58,281 nt of DNA, from the NCBI GenBank assembly GCA_019748055.1, contig JAIEQC010000022.1:1-58281 (forward strand). The letters run 5' to 3'. Below, one piece after another: positions 7,381 through 16,581 of the stretch. This stretch comes from Caulobacteraceae bacterium. Lineage in GTDB: Bacteria; Pseudomonadota; Alphaproteobacteria; Caulobacterales; Caulobacteraceae. Position 1 is the first letter of the stretch; each line of letters begins with the position of its first letter. A program made the position numbers and the translations under genes. The notes below the pieces were generated by a model. That model saw only the letters and a list, made by a program, of their open reading frames with translations. It was not told the DNA's origin and made no database searches.

Positions 7381-9323
7381 GCCAAGATCTCGCTGAGGCG
7401 GTCGCGCGTGCCGGGAATGCGTTCCAGGCGCGGGTAGCGCAGGCCGTCGTGGTAGTCGAACTGGATCGTGCGTTCGCGCGAGCCGTTTCGGACGACCACA
7501 CTGATGGGCTGGTCGTTCCCCTTGGACGCCGTGATCGCGGCGGCCAGGTTGGCGGCGTTTCCGGGCTGGCCGTTGACGCTGACCAGGGACCAGCCCGTGC
7601 CGATGCCGGCCTCGTAGGCCGGGCCGCCCCAGCGCACGTTGGTGATGCGCGCGCCCGAAAGGCTGAAGCCCAGAGAATACTGGAAGTCGCCGCCGCCCGA
7701 GCCGTTGACGTACTTCTCCACCTCCGTCGGCTGATCGACGTAGATCAGACGCCAGCCGGACCGCTCGAGCCCTTCCAGCGGCGCCTTGGCTTCGGGGCCC
7801 ACGGCGTCCAGCCGCGCGCGAAGGAAGCCGTCCCAATCGTAAGGCGCCACCGCGTTCAGCGCCTCGATCACGCCGTTGTAGGTGTAGGGCGTCGCCTCCC
7901 ACACCCCGTCCTGGATGCCATGGAAGCCACGGGCGAAGTCGTCCAGCGAGCGGCGGTCGCCGGTCAGCTCGCGGATCTTGGAGTCGACGTCCAGCCAGAT
8001 CAGGAGGGCCTCGCGGTAATAGTCGCCCGTGCCGCGCATCCATGAGGACCATGGCGTGACCGACCGATAGCCCAGCAGGTTGTGGTTGGTGGTGTCCTGG
8101 AGCGCGCGCCACTCGCGGCCCGGCTGGTTCTCGTAGAAGGCGGCCTGGCCGGCGATGTTGACGATCGCCTCCTCCGGCGTGGTCAGGCCGGCGCGCGTGG
8201 CCAGCACCTCTCCCCAGTATTCGGTCAGGCCCTCATAGACCCACAGCAGGGTGTTCTGGACCGGGGTGTTCAGGTTCGGCGTGATCTGGTCGGCAGGGCG
8301 CCGGAACTTGCCATTCCAAGTGTGCACGTATTCGTGCGGCAGCAGGGTGCGGGCGCCATGATAGACCGTCCACTCCTGGAAGAAGTTGGCGGGCACCGCG
8401 TTCTCGCTGGAGCGGTGATGCTCCAGTCCGATGCCGCCCAGCTGGTTGGAGTTGGTCAGCAGGAACTCGTACTTGTCGAACGGCCGCGTGCCGAACAGGC
8501 GGTCGGCCTGGACCACCATGTTGCGGAATCCCGCCAACTGCTCGTCGGTGATCGCGATCGACTCGGGCGTGTCGCCCGTGATGTGCAGGCGCACCGGGGA
8601 ACGGCCGCCCGGATCCAGATCGACCACGCGGTAGTGCCGTCCGGCGAACATCGGGCTGTCGGCCAGCATCTCCAGATCGATCGGCTCGAACACCGCCAGA
8701 CCATCCTCGAATGACCGGGTGTCCAAGGCGACGCCGTAGTTCCAGTCCTCGGGCAGCTGGACGGAGGTCTGCACCATGATGCCGGAGTGGCGATAGCCGG
8801 CAGGGTACAGGATCGCCTTTTCGAACTGCAGGTTCGACACGTCGGGCGTCATGACGACGCGCCAGGTGCTGTTCTCCGGCTGGGTCAGCCACTGGAAGGA
8901 CACCTCGATCTCCCGCACGCCCGCGGGAACGTCGAGGTGGAAGGCGTAGGGGTCGATGGTGTCGCGCAGCCACTCGATCCGCTGGCCAGCGCCGGTGACG
9001 GTCAGCCCGGCGATCAGCTGGATCGGACCGGTCGGCGCGTGGTTGCCGGGCAGGAACTTCGGATACAGCAGCGTCATCGGCCCCGCCGCGGGCACGGGGA
9101 TGGTCTGGCGAACGCGCACCACCTTGCGGTCCAGGTCCGTGGCGTCGACCTCGTGTCGGATCACGCCGGGGAAGCGCTCCGCGGTCGGGGCCGGAATGGC
9201 CGGGATGTCCCGCGGCAGGCTCTGGATGCCGGCCTGGGCCTGGGCGGAGGCGGATCCGGCGGCGGCCGTCAGCAGCGCCGCGACGCAGGCGGCCACGAGC
9301 AGGGAGGGGCGGGCGCGCGTCAT
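7365..9323 (-). CDS. M61 family metallopeptidase with PDZ domain
   Basis: The 652-residue exported peptidase resembles the glycyl aminopeptidase family. A signal peptide ends near SASAQA. An N-terminal all-beta domain is followed by the thermolysin-like catalytic domain with zinc motif HEYVH (His330, Glu331, His334) and the downstream glutamate in YEGLTEYWGE. A PDZ domain lies near the C-terminus (about 535-620, RWGGPAYEAGIGTGWSLVSVNG). This architecture and length are typical of M61 in Caulobacterales and Sphingomonads. It likely degrades peptides in the periplasm. It is divergent from nothing close and appears monocistronic. Confidence 0.92.
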   Translation of the reverse strand: MTRARPSLLVAACVAALLTAAAGSASAQAQAGIQSLPRDIPAIPAPTAERFPGVIRHEVDATDLDRKVVRVRQTIPVPAAGPMTLLYPKFLPGNHAPTGPIQLIAGLTVTGAGQRIEWLRDTIDPYAFHLDVPAGVREIEVSFQWLTQPENSTWRVVMTPDVSNLQFEKAILYPAGYRHSGIMVQTSVQLPEDWNYGVALDTRSFEDGLAVFEPIDLEMLADSPMFAGRHYRVVDLDPGGRSPVRLHITGDTPESIAITDEQLAGFRNMVVQADRLFGTRPFDKYEFLLTNSNQLGGIGLEHHRSSENAVPANFFQEWTVYHGARTLLPHEYVHTWNGKFRRPADQITPNLNTPVQNTLLWVYEGLTEYWGEVLATRAGLTTPEEAIVNIAGQAAFYENQPGREWRALQDTTNHNLLGYRSVTPWSSWMRGTGDYYREALLIWLDVDSKIRELTGDRRSLDDFARGFHGIQDGVWEATPYTYNGVIEALNAVAPYDWDGFLRARLDAVGPEAKAPLEGLERSGWRLIYVDQPTEVEKYVNGSGGGDFQYSLGFSLSGARITNVRWGGPAYEAGIGTGWSLVSVNGQPGNAANLAAAITASKGNDQPISVVVRNGSRERTIQFDYHDGLRYPRLERIPGTRDRLSEILAPLEG

Positions 9324-9405
9324 CGGGTCATTCTCTCGGCAATGGAAGGGGGCAGGGCCGCGACCTTCGCCATGCCCGTCCGGAGCGTCAAGCTTGGCCG
9401 GAAGA

Positions 9406-10740
9406 TCAGTCCGGGCGCACGACCTGGCAGGTCACGTTGCGGGCCGACAGGGCCTCGCACGCGGCGCGGGCGGCCTCCTCGGTCATGCCGGTGAAGCGCG
9501 AACGCCACCAGCCGGACGCGCTCATGACCCGGCGTTCGGCGCCGGAGAACTGGCTGCGGAAGCGGCGGTTGACCTCGTCCAGCCAGTCGCTGGCCACCTT
9601 CTCGTCGCGGAAGGCTCCGACCTGAACCGACCAGCGGCCCTCGGGCGCGGCGGGGCGGGCGGGCGCGCGTCGCTGGGCGGCGGGCGGCGGGGTCGGCTGG
9701 CGGTTCAGATCGGCGGTGCGGTCCGATCGCGGGGCCGGCGCGGAGACCAGGCGGACGTCGGAATCCTCAGGCTCGGCCCGGCTGCCGGCGGCAGCGTCGC
9801 CGGGCAAGGAGGCGTAGAGCACGCCGCCTTCGGTCGGCTCCGGCCCGATGCCGAAGCCGCGCTGCTCGAAGAAGGTCTGGGCGACCTCGATCCGCTCTCC
9901 GCCCCGGCGACGCGCGGCGACCTCGAAGCCCGTCGACATCAGTTCGGCCACGTGTTCGTTGCGGGTGGCTGTGGAGCGTCCGCCCAGCACGATGGTGATG
10001 ATCCGCCGCCCGTCGCGCACCGCCGATGCCGCGAGATTGTAGCCCGAGGCGTTGGTGAAGCCGGTCTTGATGCCGTCATAGCCCTGGCCCGAGTTCAGCA
10101 GGCCGTTGGTGTTGCGGTACTCGCGCCCGCCGTAGAACCAGCTGTTCACACCGAAGAAACGGTAGTGCTGGGGGAAGTCGCGCAGCAGGGACCGGCACAG
10201 GATGGCCAGATCGCGCGCGCTGGTCAGCTGGCGGCTGTCGGGCAGGCCGTTGGCGTTGGCGTAGCGGGTCTGGATCATGCCCAGCTCCTCGGCCTTCAGC
10301 GTCATCATCGAGGCGAAACGGGTGTGCGATCCGGCGACATGCTCGGCCAGGGCCACGGCCATGTCGTTGGCCGAGCGGATGGCGGTGGCCAGTATGGCGT
10401 CCTCGACCGTGATGGTCTGGCCCGCGGCCAGGCCCAGCTTCGACGGCGGCTGGCCGGCGGCGTGGGGCGAGACGCGGATCACGTCGTCCAGCTTGATCTT
10501 GCCCTGCTCCAGCGCCTCGAAGACCAGATAGAGGGTCATCACCTTGGTGATGGAGGCGGGATAGCGGCGGGCGTCGGCATGACGCGCGAACATGACCTCG
10601 CCCGACTCGGCGTCGATCACGATGGCGGCGTAGCGCAGGTTCTCTTGCGCCACGACCGGCGTCGCGGCGGGCGCCGCCGTCAGCGACAGGGTCAAAAGGA
10701 TGGAAAAGACCGCCAGCGTCCGACGCAGGATCAAGGCCAT
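9406..10740 (-). CDS. D-alanyl-D-alanine carboxypeptidase (DacF-like) with SPOR domain
   Basis: This low-molecular-weight penicillin-binding protein trims the terminal D-Ala of peptidoglycan pentapeptides. The 444-residue product has a signal peptide (cleavage near VVAQ), then the S11 serine peptidase motifs SxxK (Ser63-Ile-Thr-Lys66), SxN (Ser123-Ala-Asn125) and KTG (225-227). After a Pro/Arg-rich linker a SPOR domain (about 365-444, WSVQVGAFRDEKVASDWLDEV) should target denuded glycan at the division site. The combination is known in alphaproteobacteria. Confidence 0.93.
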   Translation of the reverse strand: MALILRRTLAVFSILLTLSLTAAPAATPVVAQENLRYAAIVIDAESGEVMFARHADARRYPASITKVMTLYLVFEALEQGKIKLDDVIRVSPHAAGQPPSKLGLAAGQTITVEDAILATAIRSANDMAVALAEHVAGSHTRFASMMTLKAEELGMIQTRYANANGLPDSRQLTSARDLAILCRSLLRDFPQHYRFFGVNSWFYGGREYRNTNGLLNSGQGYDGIKTGFTNASGYNLAASAVRDGRRIITIVLGGRSTATRNEHVAELMSTGFEVAARRRGGERIEVAQTFFEQRGFGIGPEPTEGGVLYASLPGDAAAGSRAEPEDSDVRLVSAPAPRSDRTADLNRQPTPPPAAQRRAPARPAAPEGRWSVQVGAFRDEKVASDWLDEVNRRFRSQFSGAERRVMSASGWWRSRFTGMTEEAARAACEALSARNVTCQVVRPD

Positions 10741-10826
10741 CGCTCACTCACTTCCGCTGCTTCCGGTCGCCCGGACGCCCCCCGGCCACGCAAGGGCTAA
10801 CATGACCCGCTTCAGTTTCGTGGTCC

Positions 10827-10842
10827 TTAACGGCGCGTCAAC
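10827..10842 (+). promoter_or_regulatory. Candidate CtrA-like site (one mismatch)
   Basis: TTAAC-N6-TCAAC differs from the CtrA consensus TTAAC-N6-TTAAC at one base. It lies in the spacer between the dacF-like gene (start 10740, minus) and the phasin gene (start 11003, plus), so either could be the target. It is motif evidence only. Confidence 0.3.
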
Positions 10843-10895
10843 GGAGATTTGAACGGCTTCGCCAATGAAGCGATGTTGCAACGCACAATAATCCC

Positions 10896-10924
10896 TTGAC
10901 CAGCGTTCGCACTTGCACCATATG
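10896..10924 (+). promoter_or_regulatory. Candidate housekeeping promoter of the phasin gene
   Basis: TTGACC (10896-10901) and CATATG (10919-10924) are spaced by 17 bp, about 80 nt before the phasin start. Just upstream at 10875-10886 is a TTGCAACGCA stretch reminiscent of TTGC/GCAA-type PhaR operators, but it is not a clean palindrome. Confidence 0.4.
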
Positions 10925-11002
10925 AGCCTCGCGAGCGGGTCCGCCCCGCCGAAGACCTTGATCGGCGACCCAACGCCGCAACGAAGTTCAGGAGAGACTC
11001 AC

Positions 11003-11506
11003 ATGGCCGACGCCGCCGAAACCATCACCGCCGCCGCCAAGAAGAACGTCGAAACCGCCACCGCCCAGGTGAAGGCTTCCACTCAGCAGGCCCAAGCCCA
11101 GGCCGAGAAGTTCCAGGCCGCCGGCGCCCAGGCGTTCCGCGAAGGCGTGGACAAGTCGGTCGCCTCGATGACCGAGCTGAACGCCCACGGCAAGAAGAAC
11201 CTGGAAGCCATGGTCGAGTCGGCCACGGCCGCCCAAAAGGGCGTCGAAGCCCTGTCGCAGCACGCCCTGGCCTACTCCAAGAAGACCTGGGAAGAGAACG
11301 TCGCCGCCGTCCAGTCGATGACGCAGGCCCGTTCGGTCCAGGAACTGATCGAACTGCAGACGACCTGGGCCAAGTCGGCCACGGAAGCCTATCTGTCGGA
11401 AGTCACGAAGATGACCGACGTCTTCACCGCCTCGGTGAAGGACAGCTTCAAGCCGATCAACGAGCGCGTCACCGCCTCGGTCGAGAAGTTCCAGGGCGCC
11501 CGCTGA
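11003..11506 (+). CDS. Phasin family protein
   Basis: Phasins coat polyhydroxyalkanoate granules. The 167-residue product from ATG 11003 is almost entirely helical, rich in Ala, Gln, Lys and Glu, with the phasin core ELNAHGKKNLEAMVESATA and a C-terminal segment FKPINERVTASVEKF typical of the Phasin_2 type. A good AGGAGA Shine-Dalgarno at 10990-10995 fixes the start; an upstream ATG at 10913 falls in the promoter. No PHA synthase is nearby. Codon use is strongly biased, suggesting high expression, and a perfect 15-bp terminator follows. Confidence 0.88.
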   Translation: MADAAETITAAAKKNVETATAQVKASTQQAQAQAEKFQAAGAQAFREGVDKSVASMTELNAHGKKNLEAMVESATAAQKGVEALSQHALAYSKKTWEENVAAVQSMTQARSVQELIELQTTWAKSATEAYLSEVTKMTDVFTASVKDSFKPINERVTASVEKFQGAR

Positions 11507-11530
11507 TCGCCGACGTCACCTGAAGCCTTC

Positions 11531-11566
11531 GAAGGGGCCCCGGCGGAGACGCCGGGGCCCCTTCTG
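11531..11566 (+). terminator. Terminator after the phasin gene
   Basis: A perfect 15-bp stem (11531-11545 with 11550-11564) with a GAGA tetraloop is followed by TGT. The T tract is poor, but the stem is exceptionally stable and lies 24 nt after the stop codon. Confidence 0.75.
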
Positions 11567-11665
11567 TATGGGCTGCGGCGACGGCGCAAAAAGCTGTGAC
11601 TTGCCGCAGCTTCAAATCCGGCCATCATTCCCCATCTAGTCCATCGACTCCCCACCGGACGACGA

Positions 11666-11995
11666 ATGCCCACCAGACGTTCAGGAGAGACGGGAAGCGG
11701 CCAAGGGGTCGCCACCGTCACCGAGACGAAGCCGAAGCTTCAGAAGCCCTCGCTGTATCGGGTGCTGATCCTGAACGACGACTACACGCCGATGGAATTC
11801 GTCGTCTACGTGCTGGAGCGGTTCTTCCAGAAGGACCGAGAGGCCGCGACCCGCATCATGCTGCATGTGCACCAGCATGGCGTGGGCGTCTGCGGCGTCT
11901 TCACCTACGAGGTGGCCGAAACCAAGGTCGCCCAGGTGATCGAGACGGCCCGCCGGCACCAGCACCCCCTTCAATGCACGATGGAAAAGGACTGA
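11666..11995 (+). CDS. clpS: ATP-dependent Clp protease adaptor ClpS
   Basis: ClpS delivers N-degron substrates to ClpAP. The 109-residue protein has a flexible N-terminal tail, then the conserved core [20 protein letters not shown] and [16 protein letters not shown], which include the Asn-Asp-Asp and His-rich elements of the N-end residue pocket. It is 7 nt upstream of clpA, the usual clpSA operon. Confidence 0.97.
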   Translation: MPTRRSGETGSGQGVATVTETKPKLQKPSLYRVLILNDDYTPMEFVVYVLERFFQKDREAATRIMLHVHQHGVGVCGVFTYEVAETKVAQVIETARRHQHPLQCTMEKD

Positions 11996-12002
11996 GCGGC
12001 CC

Positions 12003-14321
12003 ATGCCCTCCTTCTCGCGCCCGCTCGAGGAAACCCTGCACCGGGCGGTCCACTACGCCAACGCCCGGCGGCACGAATACGCCACGCTGGAGCACCTGCT
12101 CCTGGCCCTGATCGACGATCCGGACGCGGCCAACGTCATGACGGCCTGCAACGTCGACCTTCAGGCGCTGAAGGCGTCGCTGACGCTGTACGTGGACAAC
12201 GACCTGGCCGCCCTGGCCACGGCTGACGGCGACGACGCCAAGCCCACCGCCGGGTTCCAGCGCGTGATCCAGCGCGCGGTGATCCACGTCCAGTCCTCGG
12301 GCCGCGAGGAGGTGACCGGCGCCAACGTGCTGGTCGCCATCTTCAGCGAGCGCGAGAGCCACGCCGCCTATTTCCTGCAGGAGCAGGACATGACGCGGTA
12401 CGACGCGGTCAACTTCATCGCCCACGGCATCGCCAAGAAGGCGGGCTCGGGCGAGACGCGCCCCGCGCGCGCTTCGGGCCAGAGCCCCGAGGACGCCGAG
12501 GACGCCGCCGCCGCCAAGACGGGCGGAGAGGCGCTTGAAGCCTACTGCGTCGACCTGAACGAGAAGGCCAAGAACGGCAAGGTCGATCCTCTGATCGGCC
12601 GCCTCGCCGAGGTCGAGCGCTCGATCCAGATCCTGTGCCGCCGGACCAAGAACAATCCGCTGCTGGTCGGCGACCCGGGCGTCGGCAAGACCGCCATCGC
12701 AGAGGGCCTGGCCCGCAAGATCGTCAAGGGCGAGGTGCCGGACGTGCTGAAGGGCGCGACGATCTACAGCCTCGACATGGGCGCGCTTCTGGCCGGCACG
12801 CGCTATCGCGGCGACTTCGAGGAGCGGCTGAAGCAGGTCGTGAAGGAGCTGGAGACGCACGAGGACGCCATCCTGTTCATCGACGAGATCCACACGGTGA
12901 TCGGCGCCGGCGCGACCTCGGGCGGGGCCATGGACGCGTCCAACCTGCTGAAGCCGGCGCTGGCGTCCGGCACGCTGCGCTGCATGGGCTCGACGACCTA
13001 CAAGGAGTATCGCCAGCACTTCGAGAAGGACCGGGCCCTGGTCCGCCGCTTCCAGAAGATCGACGTCAACGAGCCGACGGTCGAGGACACGGTGAAGATC
13101 CTGAAGGGGCTGAAGACCAGCTACGAAGGGCACCACAAGCTGCGCTACACCGACGCGGCCATCCGCACGGCGGTGGAGCTGTCGGCGCGCTACATGACCG
13201 ACCGCAAGTTGCCGGACAAAGCCATCGACGTGATCGACGAGGCGGGGGCCAGCCAGATGCTGCTGCCCGAATCGAAGCGGAAGAAGGTCATCGGCCAGAA
13301 GGAGGTCGAGGGCGTCATCGCCAAGATGGCCCGCATCCCGCCGAAGTCGGTCTCCAAGTCCGACGTCGAGAGCCTGAAGGAGCTGCAGGCCGACCTGAAC
13401 CGCGTCGTCTTCGGCCAGTCCGCGGCGATCGAACAGGTGTCGGCGGCGATGAAGCTGGCCCGCGCCGGCCTGCGCGACGCCACCAAGCCGATCGGCTGCT
13501 TCCTGTTCTCCGGCCCCACGGGCGTCGGCAAGACCGAGGTGGCCAAGCAGCTGGCGGCGACGCTGGGCATCGAGATGCTGCGCTTCGACATGTCGGAGTA
13601 CATGGAGCGGCACACCGTCAGCCGCCTGATCGGGGCCCCTCCGGGCTACGTCGGGCATGACCAGGGCGGCCTGCTGACCGACGCGGTCGACCAGCATCCG
13701 CACGCCGTGGTCCTGTTGGACGAGATCGAGAAGGCCCACCCCGACGTCTACAACATCCTGCTGCAGGTGATGGACAACGGGATGCTGACCGACGCCGTCG
13801 GAAAGAAGGTCGACTTCCGCAACGCGGTCCTGATCATGACCACCAATGCCGGGGCCGCCGACAACGCCCGCGCCGCCATTGGCTTCGGCCGCGGCAAGGT
13901 GGAGGGCGAGGACGACAAGGCCATCCAGCGACTGTTCGCGCCGGAGTTCCGCAACCGCCTGGACGCCATCGTGGCCTTCAAGGCGCTGGATTCCGAGACG
14001 ATCAAGTCGGTGGTGACCAAGTTCATCCTGCAGCTGGAGGCCCAGCTGGCGGACCGCAACATCACCATCGAGCTGACGGACGAGGCGGCCGACTGGCTGG
14101 CCAAGAACGGCTTCGACGAACTGTACGGCGCGCGTCCGCTGGCCCGCGTCATCCAGGAGAACATCAAGAAGCCCCTGGCCGACGACATCCTGTTTGGACG
14201 CCTGACCAAGGGCGGCCATGTGAAGGTCGAGCTGAAGGACGGCAAGATCACCTTCGACGTCACGCCCCTGACCGGCGCGGCGGCCAAGGCGGCGGAACGG
14301 GCCGACGAAGCGGCCGACTGA
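12003..14321 (+). CDS. clpA: ATP-dependent Clp protease ATP-binding subunit ClpA
   Basis: ClpA is the AAA+ unfoldase partner of ClpP. The 772-residue product has an N-terminal repeat domain that docks ClpS (residues 1-145), a linker, and two AAA+ modules: Walker [16 protein letters not shown] with Walker B ILFIDEIH in D1, and GPTGVGKTE with [12 protein letters not shown] in D2. There is no ClpB-type middle coiled coil, which supports ClpA. It follows clpS by 7 nt and ends before a bidirectional terminator. Confidence 0.97.
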   Translation: MPSFSRPLEETLHRAVHYANARRHEYATLEHLLLALIDDPDAANVMTACNVDLQALKASLTLYVDNDLAALATADGDDAKPTAGFQRVIQRAVIHVQSSGREEVTGANVLVAIFSERESHAAYFLQEQDMTRYDAVNFIAHGIAKKAGSGETRPARASGQSPEDAEDAAAAKTGGEALEAYCVDLNEKAKNGKVDPLIGRLAEVERSIQILCRRTKNNPLLVGDPGVGKTAIAEGLARKIVKGEVPDVLKGATIYSLDMGALLAGTRYRGDFEERLKQVVKELETHEDAILFIDEIHTVIGAGATSGGAMDASNLLKPALASGTLRCMGSTTYKEYRQHFEKDRALVRRFQKIDVNEPTVEDTVKILKGLKTSYEGHHKLRYTDAAIRTAVELSARYMTDRKLPDKAIDVIDEAGASQMLLPESKRKKVIGQKEVEGVIAKMARIPPKSVSKSDVESLKELQADLNRVVFGQSAAIEQVSAAMKLARAGLRDATKPIGCFLFSGPTGVGKTEVAKQLAATLGIEMLRFDMSEYMERHTVSRLIGAPPGYVGHDQGGLLTDAVDQHPHAVVLLDEIEKAHPDVYNILLQVMDNGMLTDAVGKKVDFRNAVLIMTTNAGAADNARAAIGFGRGKVEGEDDKAIQRLFAPEFRNRLDAIVAFKALDSETIKSVVTKFILQLEAQLADRNITIELTDEAADWLAKNGFDELYGARPLARVIQENIKKPLADDILFGRLTKGGHVKVELKDGKITFDVTPLTGAAAKAAERADEAAD

Positions 14322-14343
14322 AGGCCGCCCAAGCGCAAAGAAA

Positions 14344-14371
14344 AAGGCCCGGACGGCGACGTCCGGGCCTT
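14344..14371. terminator. Bidirectional terminator between clpA and the CsbD gene
   Basis: An 11-bp perfect stem (14344-14354 with 14361-14371) separates convergent genes. Read on the minus strand it is followed by TTTTTCTTT, ideal for the CsbD transcript; on the plus strand it is followed by CGTCGTTT. Confidence 0.8.
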
Positions 14372-14395
14372 CGTCGTTTCAGTCGCCGCGGTCGA

Positions 14396-14701
14396 TCAGC
14401 GACGGCGGCCCAGGCCGCCCAGCACGATGGCCAGGCCGGCGACGATGCCGGTGGTCAGCAGCGGCTTGCGACGGGCGAAGTCGATGCCCTTTCGGCCGTA
14501 CTCGCGGTATTCGACGGGGGCCTTGGCGACCAGGCCGTCCAGCCCGTCGACGACGCGGCCATAGGCGTCGCGCGCCTTGCCCTTCACTTCGTCGAAGCGG
14601 CCGTCCAGCTGCAGCTTGGTGTCGCCCGTCAGCTTGCCGAGGCCCGTCTTGGCCTTGCCGCCGAACTGCTCGGCCGCGCCCTGGATGCGTTGATCGGTCA
14701 T
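14396..14701 (-). CDS. CsbD family stress response protein
   Basis: The 101-residue protein starts at ATG 14701 with an AGGAGA Shine-Dalgarno. The CsbD signature covers residues 1-55 (DQRIQGAAEQFGGKAKTGLGKLTGD), followed by a short helical linker and a C-terminal hydrophobic segment (about 80-97) ending GGLGRRR, so it may be membrane-anchored. CsbD proteins are small, highly expressed general-stress proteins of unknown mechanism. An EcfG-like promoter lies upstream at 14745-14770, which fits stress control. Confidence 0.85.
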   Translation of the reverse strand: MTDQRIQGAAEQFGGKAKTGLGKLTGDTKLQLDGRFDEVKGKARDAYGRVVDGLDGLVAKAPVEYREYGRKGIDFARRKPLLTTGIVAGLAIVLGGLGRRR

Positions 14702-14744
14702 GAGAAATCTCCTGATGCGAGGGGAATTGGGGAGGAGACCGTGA

Positions 14745-14770
14745 AGCGCTTCGGGCCCGGTCAAGGTTCC
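14745..14770 (-). promoter_or_regulatory. Candidate EcfG (SigT-type) promoter for the CsbD gene
   Basis: On the minus strand GGAAC (14770-14766) and CGCT (14748-14745) are separated by 17 nt. The alphaproteobacterial general-stress consensus is GGAAC-N16/17-CGTT, so there is one mismatch. The implied transcript start is about 37 nt before the CsbD ATG. Confidence 0.5.
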
Positions 14771-14802
14771 CGCCGAAGGACCAGTTCGGCTATGGCTGCG
14801 GC

Positions 14803-15993
14803 ATGACCGACACGCCGCCCCGCATCGGACTGGCGCCGCTGTTCCTGAAGTTCCTCGGCTTCGGCTGCCTGGCCTTCGGAGGGCCCGTCGCGCAGATCGC
14901 CATGATCCGCCGCGAACTGGTCGAGCGCGAGGGCTGGATCACCGGCGCGCGGTTCAACCGCCTGCTGGCCGTGATGCAGATCCTGCCGGGGCCCGAGGCG
15001 CATGAGCTGTGCGTGCATCTGGGCGTCGGCGCGCGGGGGCGGATCGGCGGCCTGCTGGCCGGGCTGGGGTTCATGCTTCCGGGGACGCTGTTGATGCTGG
15101 CGACGGCGTGGCTCTACGTCCGCTTCGGCGTGGGGCAGGCGTGGGCCCCGGCGTTTCTGGGCGTGCAGATCGTGGTGCTGGCCCTGATCGCGCGCGGCGC
15201 CGAGCGGATCGGGCGGCATCTGTTGGAGACCCAGCTGCTCGTGGCGGTGGGGGTCATCGCCTTCGTCGCGACGGTCATGGGCGTGCCGTTCTGGATCGTG
15301 CTGCCCCTCGCGGGGTTGTTCGTCTCCTTGTGGCGGACGCGGCGGCCTGCCTCATGGCTGGTGCTCGCCGTGGGGATCGCTGCCGCCGTCGCGCATCAAT
15401 CATGGGTCGGGTCTGATCCGATTCTCGCTCCAGCCTTCGCTCCGGCGGGCGATGCGGAATGGCCGTGGCTGCTGCTCGCCGGTCTGAAGGCCGGACTGCT
15501 GACGTTCGGGGGCGCCTATGCGGCCATTCCGTTCACCCGGCAGGACCTGGTGGGCCGGGGCTGGGTCGAGGACGGCGCCTTTCTGGACGGCGTCGCCTTC
15601 GCCGGCATGCTGCCCGCGCCGCTGATCATCTTCTGCACCTTCGCCGGCTACGTCGCGGGCGGGATGCTAGGCGCCCTGGCGATCACCGCCGGCGTCTTCC
15701 TGCCGGCCTTCGCCTTTTCCCTGCTGTTCTACGAGCGGCTGGAGCGCTGGGTGGAGGCGCCGGGCCTGCACGGCCTGCTGGCCGGGGCGGGGGCCGCCGT
15801 CGTGGGCCTGATCGGCGCCACCCTGATCGCGCTGGGCCGCGCCGTCGCGGAATCGGTCGGGGCCGGTGATCGGTTCGTCGCGCTGCTGCTGCTCGCCGCG
15901 GCGCTCGCCTTCGTCTGGACCCTGAAGGGCCGCTGGGTTGCTCCCGCCGCGGTGGTTCTGGGCGGTCTGGCCGGGTGGGCGGCGTTCGGCTAG
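14803..15993 (+). CDS. chrA: Chromate efflux transporter ChrA
   Basis: The 396-residue membrane protein is a long-chain CHR family member. Two homologous CHR halves are visible: FLGFGCLAFGGPVAQIAMIRRE near residue 17 and LKAGLLTFGGAYAAIPFTRQD near 230. Each is followed by hydrophobic helices, giving about ten to twelve membrane segments. The family exports chromate by proton motive force; many chromosomal copies have untested substrates. It is divergent from the CsbD gene and followed after 9 nt by a small protein gene. Confidence 0.9.
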   Translation: MTDTPPRIGLAPLFLKFLGFGCLAFGGPVAQIAMIRRELVEREGWITGARFNRLLAVMQILPGPEAHELCVHLGVGARGRIGGLLAGLGFMLPGTLLMLATAWLYVRFGVGQAWAPAFLGVQIVVLALIARGAERIGRHLLETQLLVAVGVIAFVATVMGVPFWIVLPLAGLFVSLWRTRRPASWLVLAVGIAAAVAHQSWVGSDPILAPAFAPAGDAEWPWLLLAGLKAGLLTFGGAYAAIPFTRQDLVGRGWVEDGAFLDGVAFAGMLPAPLIIFCTFAGYVAGGMLGALAITAGVFLPAFAFSLLFYERLERWVEAPGLHGLLAGAGAAVVGLIGATLIALGRAVAESVGAGDRFVALLLLAAALAFVWTLKGRWVAPAAVVLGGLAGWAAFG

Positions 15994-16002
15994 CGTCACC
16001 TG

Positions 16003-16581
16003 ATGCCCGCCGCCGACCTGACCGAACGCCAGAGGAAATGGTTCGCCTCCGTCCAGGCCAGTCTGGAGGCCGGCACGGGCCGATCGCTGGACCAGTGGCT
16101 CGAGGTGATGAAGACCTGTCCGGAGGCGGGGCATCGGGCCCGACTGGGCTGGCTGAAGGCCGAGCACGGCGTCGGCGTGAACTATGGCTCGACCATCCTC
16201 GCCGCCTGCGCGCCGGAGGGCGAGCCGGGCTGGGACGACCCTGAGGCCCTGCGGGGCGCGTTGTGGCAGGACGCGGGATCGCTGGCGATCCTGGAGGCGG
16301 TCGAGCGGGCCACGGCGGGCGTCGGGGGCGTCGTACCGACCCAGCGCAAGGGCTACACCGCCTTCTCCCGCGCCGTGCAGTTCGCGGCCATGCGACCGCT
16401 GAAGGGCGGCAGGGCGCTGCTGGGACTGAAGCTCGATCCGACGACTTCGCCCCGCCTGTCGCCGTCGGTGCGGCGCGAAAGCTGGTCCGAGCGGCTGGTC
16501 TCGGTGGTCGAACTGTCCGGGCCGGCCGACGTGGACGTAGATATCGCGGGTCTGTTCGCCGCCGCCGCGGAGAACGGCTAA
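16003..16581 (+). CDS. DUF4287 / DUF5655 domain-containing protein
   Basis: The 192-residue soluble protein has an N-terminal DUF4287-like region (residues 1-65, KTGRSLDQWLEVMK-type helix and HGVGVNYGSTI) and a C-terminal DUF5655-like region (about 75-185, PTQRKGYTAFSRAVQFAAMRP). This pairing is frequent in actinobacteria and alphaproteobacteria but has no assigned function. It lies 9 nt after chrA and may be co-transcribed. Its TAA stop overlaps by 4 bases the stop of the convergent pseudouridine synthase gene. Confidence 0.8.
   Translation: MPAADLTERQRKWFASVQASLEAGTGRSLDQWLEVMKTCPEAGHRARLGWLKAEHGVGVNYGSTILAACAPEGEPGWDDPEALRGALWQDAGSLAILEAVERATAGVGGVVPTQRKGYTAFSRAVQFAAMRPLKGGRALLGLKLDPTTSPRLSPSVRRESWSERLVSVVELSGPADVDVDIAGLFAAAAENG

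Noticed and set aside
11901..14219. Long open frame antisense to clpA (772 codons)
   Set aside because: It is the antisense shadow of a high-GC gene; its translation is rich in Arg, His, Gly and Leu-Gln-Asp runs with no recognisable domain.
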